Assembly: GCF_020037015.1 (NCBI RefSeq)
Contig: NZ_JAIQDE010000002.1
Coordinates: 434,001 to 498,000 of the forward strand
DNA length: 64,000 bases
Reading direction: 5' to 3'
DNA from: Corallococcus sp. AS-1-6
GTDB lineage: Bacteria; Myxococcota; Myxococcia; Myxococcales; Myxococcaceae
Shown: positions 8,384 through 16,592 of the stretch, piece after piece
How the letters are laid out: each line of letters starts with the position of its first letter
Numbering within the stretch: the stretch's first letter is position 1
Program-made: the position numbers and the translations under genes
The notes under the pieces: generated by a model
Seen by the model: the letters and a program-made list of their open reading frames with translations, nothing else
What the model was told of the DNA's origin: nothing
Databases searched by the model: none

Positions 8384-9349
8384 CTAACCGCGCGCTCCGC
8401 CCGGGGCAGCGCCAGGGGGGCCGGCCCGGGGGGCCGCTGACCGCCTGCCCCTGCGCAGCAGCGCCACGCCCCAGAGCAGCACGGCGGCCACGCCCGGCCC
8501 ACCCGCGGAGGCGCCGCAGCCGGTGCCCTTCCCGTCCGCCACCAGCTTCAAGCCCGGGTCCTCCGGGATGCGGCACTGCGTGGGCGGCAGGCCGCGCGGA
8601 TAGGCCGAGCAGAAGCCGGCCGCGGAGCCCGCGTCGATGACGCGCTTGGAGGTCTCTCCCTGGGAGGCCGTGGCCTCCATGGTGGAGCCCGCGGAGAAGA
8701 CGTGGTCCAGCCCGATGACGTGGCCAATCTCGTGCGTCATGGTGTTCTGCACGTCGTAGGCGACGCAGTCGGTGGACGGCGTGCCCGAGCACGGCGGGCC
8801 ATTCACGGTGGTGAACAGGAAGCTGGGCCCGTAGTCCGTCTCCGCCGCGTTGAGCTCGATGTCCGAGTCCACCACGGCGCCGTCCTTGAAGCTGAACGAC
8901 GACGTGGTGAGCCCGATGGTGGCGCCCCCGTGCGCCCAGCACCGGTAGACGTTGCCGCACGTCTCCTCCCCCCAGCACGCGTCGTCCGGCGGGGCCACGT
9001 CCTGGCAGTTGCGCTCGCGGAAGGTGACGACGTTGTAGTTGTCGAAGGGGTGCTCCTGGTCGTAGCCGATTTCGACGGAGCGCGACCAGTCCTCGCCCCG
9101 GATGAAGCGGAAGTCGCTGCACGTCGCGGACAGCGCCCGCCACGCGTCGAAGGCCGCCTCCATGGCGGCGAACTCCGTGTCCCCGGGCGTGCGCGTGCTG
9201 CCGGCCGCGTCCAGGTGGTAGACGTAGTCACGCCCCGGCCACACCAGGCACAGCGGGCGGCCCGGCACGAGCGTGCGCTTGAAGTCCTGCTGCGCGCCCG
9301 CCGCTCCCGCGCACAGCAGCACTCCCAGGAGCAGCAGGCGACAGCTCAC
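8384..9349 (-). CDS. Secreted metzincin-type metalloprotease with MYXO-CTERM tail
   Basis: 321 residues from a GTG start that overlaps the preceding stop by 4 bases. A signal peptide (LLLLGVLLCAGAAGAQ) precedes a matrixin-like domain with the zinc site HEIGHVIGLDH and Met-turn STMEA, both intact. Several Cys pairs suggest disulphides. The C-terminus has a Gly-Cys motif (GTGCGAS), a hydrophobic helix (VAAVLLWGVALL) and an Arg cluster (RRGRR). This is the MYXO-CTERM arrangement, thought to be cleaved by a myxosortase and displayed at the outer surface. It is a paralogue of the next gene, 9346-10248. The substrate is unknown. Confidence 0.88.
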   Translation of the reverse strand: MSCRLLLLGVLLCAGAAGAQQDFKRTLVPGRPLCLVWPGRDYVYHLDAAGSTRTPGDTEFAAMEAAFDAWRALSATCSDFRFIRGEDWSRSVEIGYDQEHPFDNYNVVTFRERNCQDVAPPDDACWGEETCGNVYRCWAHGGATIGLTTSSFSFKDGAVVDSDIELNAAETDYGPSFLFTTVNGPPCSGTPSTDCVAYDVQNTMTHEIGHVIGLDHVFSAGSTMEATASQGETSKRVIDAGSAAGFCSAYPRGLPPTQCRIPEDPGLKLVADGKGTGCGASAGGPGVAAVLLWGVALLRRGRRSAAPRAGPPGAAPGGARG

Positions 9350-10248
9350 CGTCCACCCCGCCGGCGGCGGGCCAGCAGCGAGGCCGCGGCCAGCAGCGGC
9401 AGCACCGCCAGTCCGCCGGCCGCCGCGGTGCAGCCGTCGTCGCCGCCGTCCCCGTCGCCGTTCCCATTGCCGTTGCCATTGCCGTTCACCGGCAGGCAGG
9501 GCTGGCTCGCGCTGCCCTTGGGGTACGCGGCGCACACGAAGCTGCGCGAACCGGAGTCGATGTTGCGCTTGGACGTCTCACCCGGCGGGGCGCTGGGGTT
9601 CATCGTGGAGCCCGTCGCCAGCGTGTGGTCCAGGCCCACGAAGTGGCCCACCTCATGGGTGGCCGTGTTCTGCACGTCCGTGTCCACGCAGTCCGGCGTG
9701 GCGACGATGCCGCACGGGCCGCCGTTGCCGGTGGTGAAGTTGAAGCGCGCGGCGTTGAAGGAGATGTCCGAGTCGTAGACGACGCCCGTGTTCTCGTCGT
9801 ACGTGGTGAGCGTGATGGCGATGGTGCCGTCGCTGTCATCCCAGCAGTCGTACGTGTTCGCGCACGTGTCCTGGGTGAAGCACGCGTCGTTGGCGTCCAC
9901 GACCTCGCGACAGGCGCGGCCCCGGAAGAGGATGAGGTTGATGTTGCCGCCGGAGCGGCTGTAGCCCACCGTCCGGGAGTTCACGCGCGCGCCCTCCGCC
10001 AGCGTCAGGTTGCCGCAGGAGGCGAAGATGTCCTGCCAGCTCTGGAACGAGCGGGTGATGGCGTCGAACTCCGTGTGGTTCGTCACCTTCGGGTTGCCCA
10101 CGGTGCTCTGCTGCCAGGTGACCTTGGACTGCGTCCAGTACAGGCACTGCGTGGCCTCGTCCCCGGGGGTCACCCGGCTGCGCACGTACGGCGCGGAGCT
10201 CTGTCCCATCACCGCCGCCAGCACCACCCATGACGCGAGCGCGCCCAT
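9346..10248 (-). CDS. Secreted metzincin-type metalloprotease with MYXO-CTERM tail (paralogue)
   Basis: 300 residues from ATG at 10248, or 301 from the adjacent GTG at 10251. The ATG is preferred because AGGGGG lies 8 bases upstream. A signal peptide (ALASWVVLAAVMGQSSA) is followed by a matrixin-like domain with intact HEVGHFVGLDH and STMNP Met-turn. It resembles the downstream protease in the Cys pattern and in blocks such as ACREVVDANDACF versus NCQDVAPPDDACW. A Gly-Asn/Gly-Asp repeat linker precedes the MYXO-CTERM tail (GCTAAAGG, hydrophobic helix, ARRRRGG). Likely tandem gene duplication. Confidence 0.88.
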   Translation of the reverse strand: MGALASWVVLAAVMGQSSAPYVRSRVTPGDEATQCLYWTQSKVTWQQSTVGNPKVTNHTEFDAITRSFQSWQDIFASCGNLTLAEGARVNSRTVGYSRSGGNINLILFRGRACREVVDANDACFTQDTCANTYDCWDDSDGTIAITLTTYDENTGVVYDSDISFNAARFNFTTGNGGPCGIVATPDCVDTDVQNTATHEVGHFVGLDHTLATGSTMNPSAPPGETSKRNIDSGSRSFVCAAYPKGSASQPCLPVNGNGNGNGNGDGDGGDDGCTAAAGGLAVLPLLAAASLLARRRRGGR

Positions 10249-10829
10249 CACTTCGCCCCCTTCTTCGCGGGCGCCGCCTGCTGCGCCTGGACCGCCGCGC
10301 GCACGGAGGCCTTCAGCTCCTCCAGCGTCACCGGCTTCGCGTTCGACACCGTCTCCTGGCGCGTCTTCGGATCAATCAGCACCGCGTCCCCGGTGGACGC
10401 CGGCACCGCCATCGCGCCCGGGCCGGCGCGCTGGACCTGGTACTTGCCCTGCGCCATGCCGGACAACTGGAACGCGGCCGCGCCGCGCTTCTCCAGGAAG
10501 ACGACGACCTCCTCGCCCTCGGAGAAGGACGCGAGCCCGCTCACCACCTGGCCGATGTCGCCCATCCGGCCTCCCGGCTGGGTGACGACCACCGTGCCGC
10601 CGGGCTGCCCCTTGAGGGCCTCCGTCACCTGGATCTCCACGTCGGTGACGATGCGGCGGTTGTCTCCGCTCCACCGGCTCTGCACGCGCCGGACGACCCC
10701 CTGCACCACCGCGTCCGACGTCTGCGCCATCTGCGGCAGGTCCGTCCGCAGCATCGTGGTGGCCCCCACCGGCAGCCCTCCGAGCAGGGTGGCCAGCACC
10801 ACCGTGCGAACCGCGTGTCGAATCGACAT
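10248..10829 (-). CDS. Secreted protein of unknown function, first gene of the metalloprotease operon
   Basis: 193 residues with a signal peptide (HAVRTVVLATLLGGLPVGA). The mature part begins TTMLRTDLPQMAQTSDAVVQ. It is predicted to be a beta-rich soluble domain, with VTEALKGQPGGTVVVTQPGG and FSEGEEVVVFLEKRG resembling a small barrel. I recognise no catalytic motif. The C-terminus is Ala/Lys-rich (AAPAKKGAK) without a MYXO-CTERM tail. Its stop overlaps the start of the downstream protease, so the three genes form a coupled operon. A role as partner, inhibitor or chaperone of the two proteases is inference from position only. Confidence 0.75.
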   Translation of the reverse strand: MSIRHAVRTVVLATLLGGLPVGATTMLRTDLPQMAQTSDAVVQGVVRRVQSRWSGDNRRIVTDVEIQVTEALKGQPGGTVVVTQPGGRMGDIGQVVSGLASFSEGEEVVVFLEKRGAAAFQLSGMAQGKYQVQRAGPGAMAVPASTGDAVLIDPKTRQETVSNAKPVTLEELKASVRAAVQAQQAAPAKKGAK

Positions 10830-10917
10830 GGATAGTCTCCTTGGCCGCGCAGCCTAACCCCAAGCGGGCGGCTTGCGTTGACCCTCGTGCACCCGTCCTG
10901 CTATCGCGCGCCTGCTC

Positions 10918-12369
10918 ATGGCTCCGTCAAAACCCCGCGTCCGCTTCGCTCCGTCACCTACTGGATACCTCCACATCGGAGGCGCCCGTACCGCGCTCTT
11001 CAACTACCTCTACGCGAAGCGCTACGGCGGGACCTTCATCCTGCGCATGGAAGATACGGACCAGGAGCGCTCCACGCCCGAGTCCGTCCAGGCCATCCTG
11101 GACGGCCTCGACTGGCTGGGCCTGGACTGGGATGAGGGCCCCGGCAAGGAGGACCCGAAGTACGGTCCCTACTTCCAGACCCAGCGGTTGGACACGTACC
11201 GGCGGCACGCCGAGCTGCTCATCTCCCAGGGCAAGGCGTTCCGGTGCTACTGCACCCGCGAGGAGATTACCCAGCGCCGCGAGGCCGTGGAGAAGGCGAA
11301 GGGCCCGGGGTCGTACAAGTACGAGGGCACCTGCCACGACCTGAAGGCCCCGCCCCCCGGCAAGAAGCTGGAGGACGCCGTCATCCGCTTCCGCATGCCC
11401 TCCGGCGAGGGCACCGTGTCGTTCAACGACAAGGTGCTGGGCACCATCACCAAGCCGTACTCGGACCTGGATGACTGGGTGATGATGCGGGCGGACGGCA
11501 TCCCGCTCTACAACTACGGCTGCGTCATCGACGACCACCTGATGGACATCACCCTGGTGTCGCGCGGCCAGGAGCACATCAACTCCACCTTCCCGCAGTT
11601 GATGCTCTACCAGGCGCTGGGGTGGACGCCGCCGGACTTCGCGCACCTGCCGCTCATCCTGGGGCCGGACCGGGAGAAGCTCTCCAAGCGCAAGCACCCG
11701 GAAGCGGACGTGATGCTGCACAAGCGCACGGGCATCATGCCGGAGGCCCTGCTCAACTTCGTCATCCGCCTGGGCTGGAGCCACGGCAACGACGAGGTCA
11801 TCAGCCGCGAGCAGATGGTGGAGTGGTTCGACTTCGACGGCGTGGGCAGCACCTCCGGCGTGTGGAACCCGGAGAAGCTCCAGTGGCTCAACCAGCAGTG
11901 GTTCAAGCTCCTGCCCCCGGCCGTGGTCGCGGAGCGGCTCGTCCCCTTCCTGGAGGCCCGCGGCTTCCAGGCGAAGGGGGACGCGCGCCTGGAGCCGCTG
12001 GTGCTCGCGCTGCGCGAGCGCTCGCGCACCCTGGAGGAGATGGCGAACACCGCGTCCATCTACTTCAAGAGCGGCGTCACCCTGGATGAGAAGGCCGCCG
12101 CCAAGCACCTGGGCGGGGACTCGCTCAACCTCCTGCGCCAGGCCCGGGAGAAGCTGGCCGCCCTGCCCGCCTGGACGGTGGAGCCGCTGGACGGAGTGGT
12201 GAAGACGGTGAGCGAGGCCGCCCAGGTGGGCATGGGCAAGGTGGCCCAGCCCATCCGCGTGGCCATCACCGGCAACACCACCAGCCCCGGCATCGGGGAG
12301 ACGCTGCTGCTCGTGGGGCGCGAGGAAGCCCTCAAGCGCATCGACGCGGCGCTCGCTCGCGGGACGTGA
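10918..12369 (+). CDS. gltX: Glutamyl-tRNA synthetase
   Basis: 483 residues, the usual length for bacterial GluRS. Class I motifs: HIGH equivalent in PSPTGYLHIGGARTALFNYL, and KMSKS equivalent KLSKRKHPEA. The C-terminal anticodon-binding domain follows from about residue 330. It charges tRNA-Glu, and in organisms lacking GlnRS also tRNA-Gln, which GatCAB then amidates; which applies here cannot be told from this window. It starts at ATG (MAPSKPRVRFAP) with a weak ribosome site. tRNA-Gln and tRNA-Glu genes lie about 525-680 bases downstream on the same strand. Confidence 0.97.
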   Translation: MAPSKPRVRFAPSPTGYLHIGGARTALFNYLYAKRYGGTFILRMEDTDQERSTPESVQAILDGLDWLGLDWDEGPGKEDPKYGPYFQTQRLDTYRRHAELLISQGKAFRCYCTREEITQRREAVEKAKGPGSYKYEGTCHDLKAPPPGKKLEDAVIRFRMPSGEGTVSFNDKVLGTITKPYSDLDDWVMMRADGIPLYNYGCVIDDHLMDITLVSRGQEHINSTFPQLMLYQALGWTPPDFAHLPLILGPDREKLSKRKHPEADVMLHKRTGIMPEALLNFVIRLGWSHGNDEVISREQMVEWFDFDGVGSTSGVWNPEKLQWLNQQWFKLLPPAVVAERLVPFLEARGFQAKGDARLEPLVLALRERSRTLEEMANTASIYFKSGVTLDEKAAAKHLGGDSLNLLRQAREKLAALPAWTVEPLDGVVKTVSEAAQVGMGKVAQPIRVAITGNTTSPGIGETLLLVGREEALKRIDAALARGT

Positions 12370-12388
12370 GATTGCCGGTGGACGCGGG

Positions 12389-12418
12389 CATCGCCGGGCC
12401 CTATCTTGGCCGGCGATG
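12389..12418 (+). promoter_or_regulatory. Inverted repeat covering the start codon of the downstream small gene
   Basis: The arms CATCGCCGG (12389-12397) and CCGGCGATG (12410-12418) are perfect 9-base complements around a 12-base loop. The right arm contains the ATG (12416) of the 136-residue gene, so an RNA hairpin would hide the start codon. No strong Shine-Dalgarno sequence is present. Function is inferred. Confidence 0.35.
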
Positions 12419-12826
12419 ACGCGACCGCTTGACAGCCTGAGACCGCATTTCTATAAGGCGCGCCCGCTCGGGGCGGTGCTGTTGGCCCTCTGGGCAACGG
12501 CTTCCGGCGCCGAGCTGGTGAACGGCGCGCAGATTCCGGATGGTGCCCAGAAGGTGGGCGAGAACAGGTACCGGGCTTCGCGAGACTTCGAAGCGACGCT
12601 CGACTACTACAAGAACGTCTACCCGACCTCGAGCTACCCGAGGCGGTCGATCGTCAACCAGCCGGGCGTCAAGGCCGTGCACATCTCCAACCCCTCCGGG
12701 AAGAACTTCGAGGGGCTGAATATTTACGAAGCGAACGAAGAGGTTCGCATCTACGTCGTCCCGCTGCAGGGGGCGGCGAAGCCGGCGAAGAAGAACGAAG
12801 GCAAGCCGGTCAGGAAAACGAAGTAG
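12416..12826 (+). CDS. Small exported protein of unknown function
   Basis: 136 residues. A signal-like segment (PLGAVLLALWATASGAEL) is followed by a mature domain of about 100 residues starting near LVNGAQIPDGAQKVGENRYR. Features include an aromatic-rich segment (FEATLDYYKNVYPTSSYPRR) and a C-terminal basic tail (KPAKKNEGKPVRKTK). The mature part looks like a small alpha/beta periplasmic domain; I do not recognise the family. It lies 46 bases after gltX and directly upstream of two tRNA genes, so transcripts could read through into them. Confidence 0.72.
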   Translation: MTRPLDSLRPHFYKARPLGAVLLALWATASGAELVNGAQIPDGAQKVGENRYRASRDFEATLDYYKNVYPTSSYPRRSIVNQPGVKAVHISNPSGKNFEGLNIYEANEEVRIYVVPLQGAAKPAKKNEGKPVRKTK

Positions 12827-12894
12827 TTGAAGTCAGCAGCAGAAGTCGGTAGTAGAAGCGCCCGCAACAACGCAGCCCGCAGCACGCAGCGCCT

Positions 12895-12965
12895 TGGGGA
12901 ATCGTCTAACGGCAGGACAGCAGACTCTGACTCTGCTTATCTAGGTTCGAATCCTAGTTCCCCAG
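12895..12965 (+). tRNA. tRNA-Gln, anticodon CTG
   Basis: Acceptor arms TGGGGAA (12895-12901) and TTCCCCA (12958-12964) pair fully, with discriminator G. The anticodon arm is GCAGA-CTCTGAC-TCTGC, which gives CTG at positions 34-36. The T arm is CTAGG-TTCGAAT-CCTAG. The CCA end is not encoded. The D arm has a short loop, as is usual for tRNA-Gln. Confidence 0.97.
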
Positions 12966-13046
12966 CTGAAAATCTCCGGTTGACGAAGCAAAACGGAGAA
13001 TGTAGGAAGCAGCAGCAGAAACGAAGCGGTTGTAGGGAAGCAAGCC

Positions 13047-13118
13047 GGCCCTGTCGTCTAGTGGTTAGGACGGAGCCCTCTCACGGCTCAAACTCGGGTT
13101 CGAATCCCGGCAGGGTCA
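13047..13118 (+). tRNA. tRNA-Glu, anticodon CTC
   Basis: Acceptor arms GGCCCTG (13047-13053) and CAGGGTC (13111-13117) pair with one G-U, followed by discriminator A. The anticodon arm is GAGCC-CTCTCAC-GGCTC, with CTC at 34-36. The T arm is CGGG-TTCGAAT-CCCG. CCA is not encoded. It is 81 bases after tRNA-Gln and immediately upstream of a hairpin terminator. Confidence 0.97.
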
Positions 13119-13126
13119 CAAATGAG

Positions 13127-13164
13127 ACGCCCACCTTCGGAAACGAAGGTGGGCGTTTCGCTTT
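13127..13164 (+). terminator. Rho-independent terminator after the tRNA genes
   Basis: A perfect 13-base stem (ACGCCCACCTTCG at 13127-13139 and its complement at 13144-13156) closes a GAAA tetraloop. A T-rich tail (TTTCGCTTT) follows. It lies 8 bases after tRNA-Glu. Confidence 0.9.
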
Positions 13165-13252
13165 GCGGGCCATGGGCCATGTTGCCCTGCCCTCGCGTCC
13201 AGGTGGCTGGACGCGGGCCTCGGCGGCCCGGTGGCCCGGGCGCTCCTCCGCT

Positions 13253-14221
13253 TCAGTTCGGGGCCGCGATGCTCTGACGGAAGGCGTCCAGCGCGGCGGT
13301 GAGCCGCTGCTGGGCGCGCTGGATGCCCCGGCGCATCAGCAGCATCCGCACCTTCTCCGGCAGGACGCGCGCGGCGTTGGACTGGCCGTAGCCCACCAGG
13401 TCCATGCGCAGGGTGATGGCATCCAGGAGGTCGCTCAGGTCGGCGTCCGCGCTGGCCAGGAGCACCACGTCCGGGGAGCGGCCCTGGAGGCGCTCCGCCA
13501 GCGTGTGCCACTGGGGGTCGCCGGTCTCCACCACCACCACGTCCGCGCTCTCCAACTGGGGCGAGTACGGCGGCAGCTCCACCACTTCAAAGGACGCGTC
13601 CCGCAGCACCTTCACGGCCTCGGCGCTGCCCACCACCGCGACGTTGCCGCCGTGGCCCAGGCGCACCGCCTGCTCGTAGTTGCGCAGCTCCGTCTCCAGC
13701 GCCTCGTGCGCGGGCTCCGGCGCGTCCCGGCCCGCGTCCAGCAACGCCGCCGCCTGCCGGGCCATCTCCCGGGCGCCGTCCCGCGTGCGCACGCGCTCCG
13801 AGCGGCGCTCCAGCGCGGCGCGCACCTTGGCCCGCAGCACGCGCAGGTCATCGAAGGGCTTCACGATGTAGTCGCTGGCACCGGCGGCGAACGCGGCGAT
13901 GACGGACTCGGAGCTGGCGTAGGCGGTGATCATCACCGCCTCCAGCGCGGGCTGCATCCGCCGCGCCTCGGCGATGAGCTCCACCCCGCCCATGCCGGGC
14001 AGGTTCTTGTCCGTCACCAGCACGTCGAAGCGCTGGTCCTTCAAGAGGACGAGCGCCTCCTCCGCGCTGCCCACGGGGGAGACGATGAGGTCCGCTTCGC
14101 GCGCCAACAGGCGCACGCAGATGTCGAGCACCACCGGCTCGTCATCCACCAGCAGCACCTTCGAGGCGAGCGTCCCCCGCCCTTCCCCTTCACCTTCACC
14201 GGTCTCGAACGGGAGATCCAT
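13253..14221 (-). CDS. Response regulator with N-terminal receiver and unassigned C-terminal domain
   Basis: 322 residues. The receiver domain covers about 20-140: acidic pocket D26/D27, phospho-Asp71 in VTDKNLPGMGG, Thr/Ala switch MITAYAS and Lys in YIVKPFDD. The rest (about 150-322) is helical, then an alpha/beta part (NVAVVGSAEAVKVLRDASFE, PDVVLLASADADLSDLLDAI) that looks like a degenerate second receiver-like fold with no clear Asp site. There is no DNA-binding or enzymatic output domain. Gly/Glu repeats lie in the N-terminal 16 residues. The ATG at 14221 is used because upstream frame extensions are not conserved in type. It is divergent from the membrane protein at 14294. Confidence 0.82.
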   Translation of the reverse strand: MDLPFETGEGEGEGRGTLASKVLLVDDEPVVLDICVRLLAREADLIVSPVGSAEEALVLLKDQRFDVLVTDKNLPGMGGVELIAEARRMQPALEAVMITAYASSESVIAAFAAGASDYIVKPFDDLRVLRAKVRAALERRSERVRTRDGAREMARQAAALLDAGRDAPEPAHEALETELRNYEQAVRLGHGGNVAVVGSAEAVKVLRDASFEVVELPPYSPQLESADVVVVETGDPQWHTLAERLQGRSPDVVLLASADADLSDLLDAITLRMDLVGYGQSNAARVLPEKVRMLLMRRGIQRAQQRLTAALDAFRQSIAAPN

Positions 14222-14293
14222 GAATTGGGAGGATCGCACAGCTCTCGTCCAACTTCGAGGGTGGGAAACAGGCGCGCCCACTATGCTCTCCCG

Positions 14294-14866
14294 GTGAGCT
14301 TCGAAGACGCGCTGCGGGAGAACCGGGTGCCCCCGCGGCTGGGCGACGTGCGGCTTTTCTACGACGGGGGGCGGCTGGTGGGGGAGTCCCTGCCGCCGCC
14401 CTGGACGCTGCGGCTGTTGCCCACGCTCCTCGTGGCCGGGGCCGCCGTATGCACGGGGGTGGGCTTGCTGCTGCTCGTGCTGGACACCGCCCCGACGCCG
14501 GGCCCCGCGACGCTGCTGCTCCTGCTGGCGGGGGGACTGGTGGGCGGCGCGCTGGTGACGGAGGCGCGGCTGCGGCGGCGGCGCTTCGTGCTGCACTTCA
14601 AGACGGAGTCGCTGCGGCTGGAGACGCTCGCGTGGGCGCCGGGCGCGGCCCGCACGGAGGTCTTCCCCTTCGACGATGTGCGCGCGGTGCACATCGTCCA
14701 GCCTCCGAAGGGCGGATACGCACTCGTGGTGGAGTACGGCCCGGAGGCCGCGCCCCGGCGCGCACTCCTGGTGCGGGACGTGCGGGCGCAGGAGAGCGAC
14801 ACCCTCTACCGGGTGTGGCGGCTGCTGCACAACGCCTTCGGGCTCAAGGGAGCGGGGCTCGCTTGA
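14294..14866 (+). CDS. Membrane protein with two transmembrane helices, unknown function
   Basis: 190 residues from a GTG start (VSFEDALRENRVP), the only plausible in-frame start. A hydrophobic hairpin covers about 42-92 (LLPTLLVAGAAVCTGVGLLL and ATLLLLLAGGLVGGALV). A cytoplasmic beta-rich domain of about 90 residues follows (RRRRFVLHFKTESLRLETLA, FPFDDVRAVHIVQP). The layout resembles PH-like bacterial membrane proteins, but I assign no family. Its last 23 bases overlap the 3' end of the convergent sensor kinase gene. Confidence 0.72.
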   Translation: MSFEDALRENRVPPRLGDVRLFYDGGRLVGESLPPPWTLRLLPTLLVAGAAVCTGVGLLLLVLDTAPTPGPATLLLLLAGGLVGGALVTEARLRRRRFVLHFKTESLRLETLAWAPGAARTEVFPFDDVRAVHIVQPPKGGYALVVEYGPEAAPRRALLVRDVRAQESDTLYRVWRLLHNAFGLKGAGLA

Positions 14867-16001
14867 AGGTGAGCTCGATTTCGGTGCCCTCGCCCGGCGT
14901 GGACGCCAGGCGGAGCTGACCGCCGAACTGCGTCACCAGCTCCCGGCAGATGGACAGGCCCAGCCCCGTGCCGATGCCCACGGGCTTCGTGGTGAACAGC
15001 GGCTGGAACACCTTCTCCTGGAGCGCCATGGGGATGCCGCAGCCGTTGTCCGACACGGTCAGCACCACGTCCTCTTCCCGCGCCGCCCACCGCACGTCGA
15101 TGCGGCCCGGACGGTCCGTGCCCTCCATGGCCTGCGCCGCGTTGACGATGAGGTTGAGCAGCACCTGGCACAGCTTCACCGGCCCGAAGACGATGCGGAT
15201 GGGCTCGCCGTTGCTGGTGAGCCGCGCCCGGTCGCGCACCTCCGCTCGCGCCAGCTTCACCGCGAAGGAGACGACCTCCGCCACCTCCGCGGTGGCCTCC
15301 ATGTCCTCGCCACGCGCCTGCGCGCGCAGGCCCAGCGCCACGCCGCGCAGGTGGGTGGCACCCTCGGACAGGTCCTTGATGAGGGACGGCAGGTCCTCGA
15401 TGGTGGAGGACACCTCCGCGTCCGGATCCGTGGCCAGGTGCTTCGACACGTACTGCACCACCCGCTCCATGTCCCGCTGGAGCGAGGACACGTTCTGCGT
15501 GAGGTAGCCCACCGGGCCCATCAGCTCGTGCGCGATGCCCGCCGTCACCTGCCCCAGCGTGGCCAGACGCTCGGACTTCATCATCCGGCCCTCCACCTCG
15601 CGGATGCGCAGCTCCAGCCGGGCAATCTTGAGCGAGTCCTCCAGCGCCGCGAGCAGCTCCGCGCGGTCCCACGGCTTGACGAAGTAGCGCGTCACCTGTC
15701 CGCGGTTCACCGCGTCGATGACGGCCTGCATGTCCGCGTACGCCGTCACCAGCATGCGCTTGGCGTCCGGCGCGATGGTGCGGGCCCGCTCCAGCAGCTC
15801 CACGCCCGTCATCCCCGGCATGCGCTGGTCGGACAGCACCACGCCAATCTCCGAGCGCCGCTGCTCCAGGAGCGCCAGGGCCTCGTTGGGGGACGAGCAC
15901 CGGAAGATGCGAAACCGCTGCCCGAAGTTGGCGTCGAACACCCTCAGGTTGAGGGCGTCGTCGTCCACGTACAGCACGGCGGGCAGGTCCGAGGCGTTCA
16001 T
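14844..16001 (-). CDS. Hybrid REC-histidine kinase (receiver at N-terminus)
   Basis: 385 residues. A receiver domain covers residues 8-125, with phospho-Asp58 in VLSDQRMPGMTG and Lys in RYFVKPWDR. A HisKA-type helix follows (H-box GIAHELMGPVGYL, near residue 165). The HATPase domain has N-box NLIVNAAQAM, G1 DNGCGIP and G2 GTGLGLSICREL. There is no transmembrane helix, so it is cytoplasmic and probably responds to phosphorylation from another kinase. The ATG at 16001 has GGAGGAGC just upstream. The partner regulator may be the one at 13253, which is on the same strand but separated by the opposing gene. Confidence 0.9.
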   Translation of the reverse strand: MNASDLPAVLYVDDDALNLRVFDANFGQRFRIFRCSSPNEALALLEQRRSEIGVVLSDQRMPGMTGVELLERARTIAPDAKRMLVTAYADMQAVIDAVNRGQVTRYFVKPWDRAELLAALEDSLKIARLELRIREVEGRMMKSERLATLGQVTAGIAHELMGPVGYLTQNVSSLQRDMERVVQYVSKHLATDPDAEVSSTIEDLPSLIKDLSEGATHLRGVALGLRAQARGEDMEATAEVAEVVSFAVKLARAEVRDRARLTSNGEPIRIVFGPVKLCQVLLNLIVNAAQAMEGTDRPGRIDVRWAAREEDVVLTVSDNGCGIPMALQEKVFQPLFTTKPVGIGTGLGLSICRELVTQFGGQLRLASTPGEGTEIELTFKRAPLP

Positions 16002-16136
16002 GGAGCTCCTCCAGACCGTGGCTTCCTCATCCGGAAGACAGGCTGGTCGCGCCGAGGATAACGCGCACGTCCGGCCGCGCGCCTGGGGGTACCTTGTACC
16101 CAGGCCGAAAGCGAACGTCGCGCACAGCACTCCGCC

Positions 16137-16409
16137 TCAGACGGAGGCGTTCCCGAGCGCGAGGGCCACGGTGTCCACCGACGGGAAACGGCCCCGCGGC
16201 AGTGTGCCCAGGAGCGACACCACGTGGGAGGGCGCTTCGTTCTCGCGCGCCACCCAGATCAACTGCTCCGCGGTCAGCGGATACACCGCGCCGCGCAGCG
16301 CCTGCTGCAGCGAGTGCGCCAGGGACACCACCGGGGTCAGCGGGGCCTCTGAAGGCTCCACCTCCCGCAGTCCAAGTCCCAGGCGCTCACGAGTCATGTC
16401 GTCGTTCAT
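16137..16409 (-). CDS. Small protein with DUF2795-like fold
   Basis: 90 residues. The C-terminal half (YPLTAEQLIWVARENEAP, then VVSLLGTLPRGRFPSVDTV) has the pattern of DUF2795: a helix with a conserved Leu near its start, an acidic/Asn turn, then a helix ending LPxxxF and a short C-terminal helix. DUF2795 proteins are small and of unknown role. Here the domain is preceded by an N-terminal segment of about 45 residues. It has no signal peptide. It sits between the hybrid kinase and the small gene at 16593. Family assignment is by pattern memory, so moderate. Confidence 0.65.
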   Translation of the reverse strand: MNDDMTRERLGLGLREVEPSEAPLTPVVSLAHSLQQALRGAVYPLTAEQLIWVARENEAPSHVVSLLGTLPRGRFPSVDTVALALGNASV

Positions 16410-16592
16410 TGAGTGAGAAGTTAAGCAGCGAACCCCGCCGCCTGCCGACCTTTTTTCGCCGTCCGAAGGGAGTCAGGCAGGCAGGCGCTCTGCCCCTCCA
16501 TCCCACCGGGTGGCCACACCAGCGCGGGCATCCCACCGTACCGCCACGGAAGTCCTACCCACACCCCCGACTCCGGGGAGGAGTAACGCACC

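Noticed and set aside
9440-9490. Simple repeat as possible microsatellite
   Set aside because: It encodes the Gly/Asn/Asp linker of the metzincin and is explained by the protein.
12827-14293. Coding extension through the two tRNA genes
   Set aside because: The frame passes through both tRNAs and the terminator. Only the part from GTG 14294 shows protein-like features.
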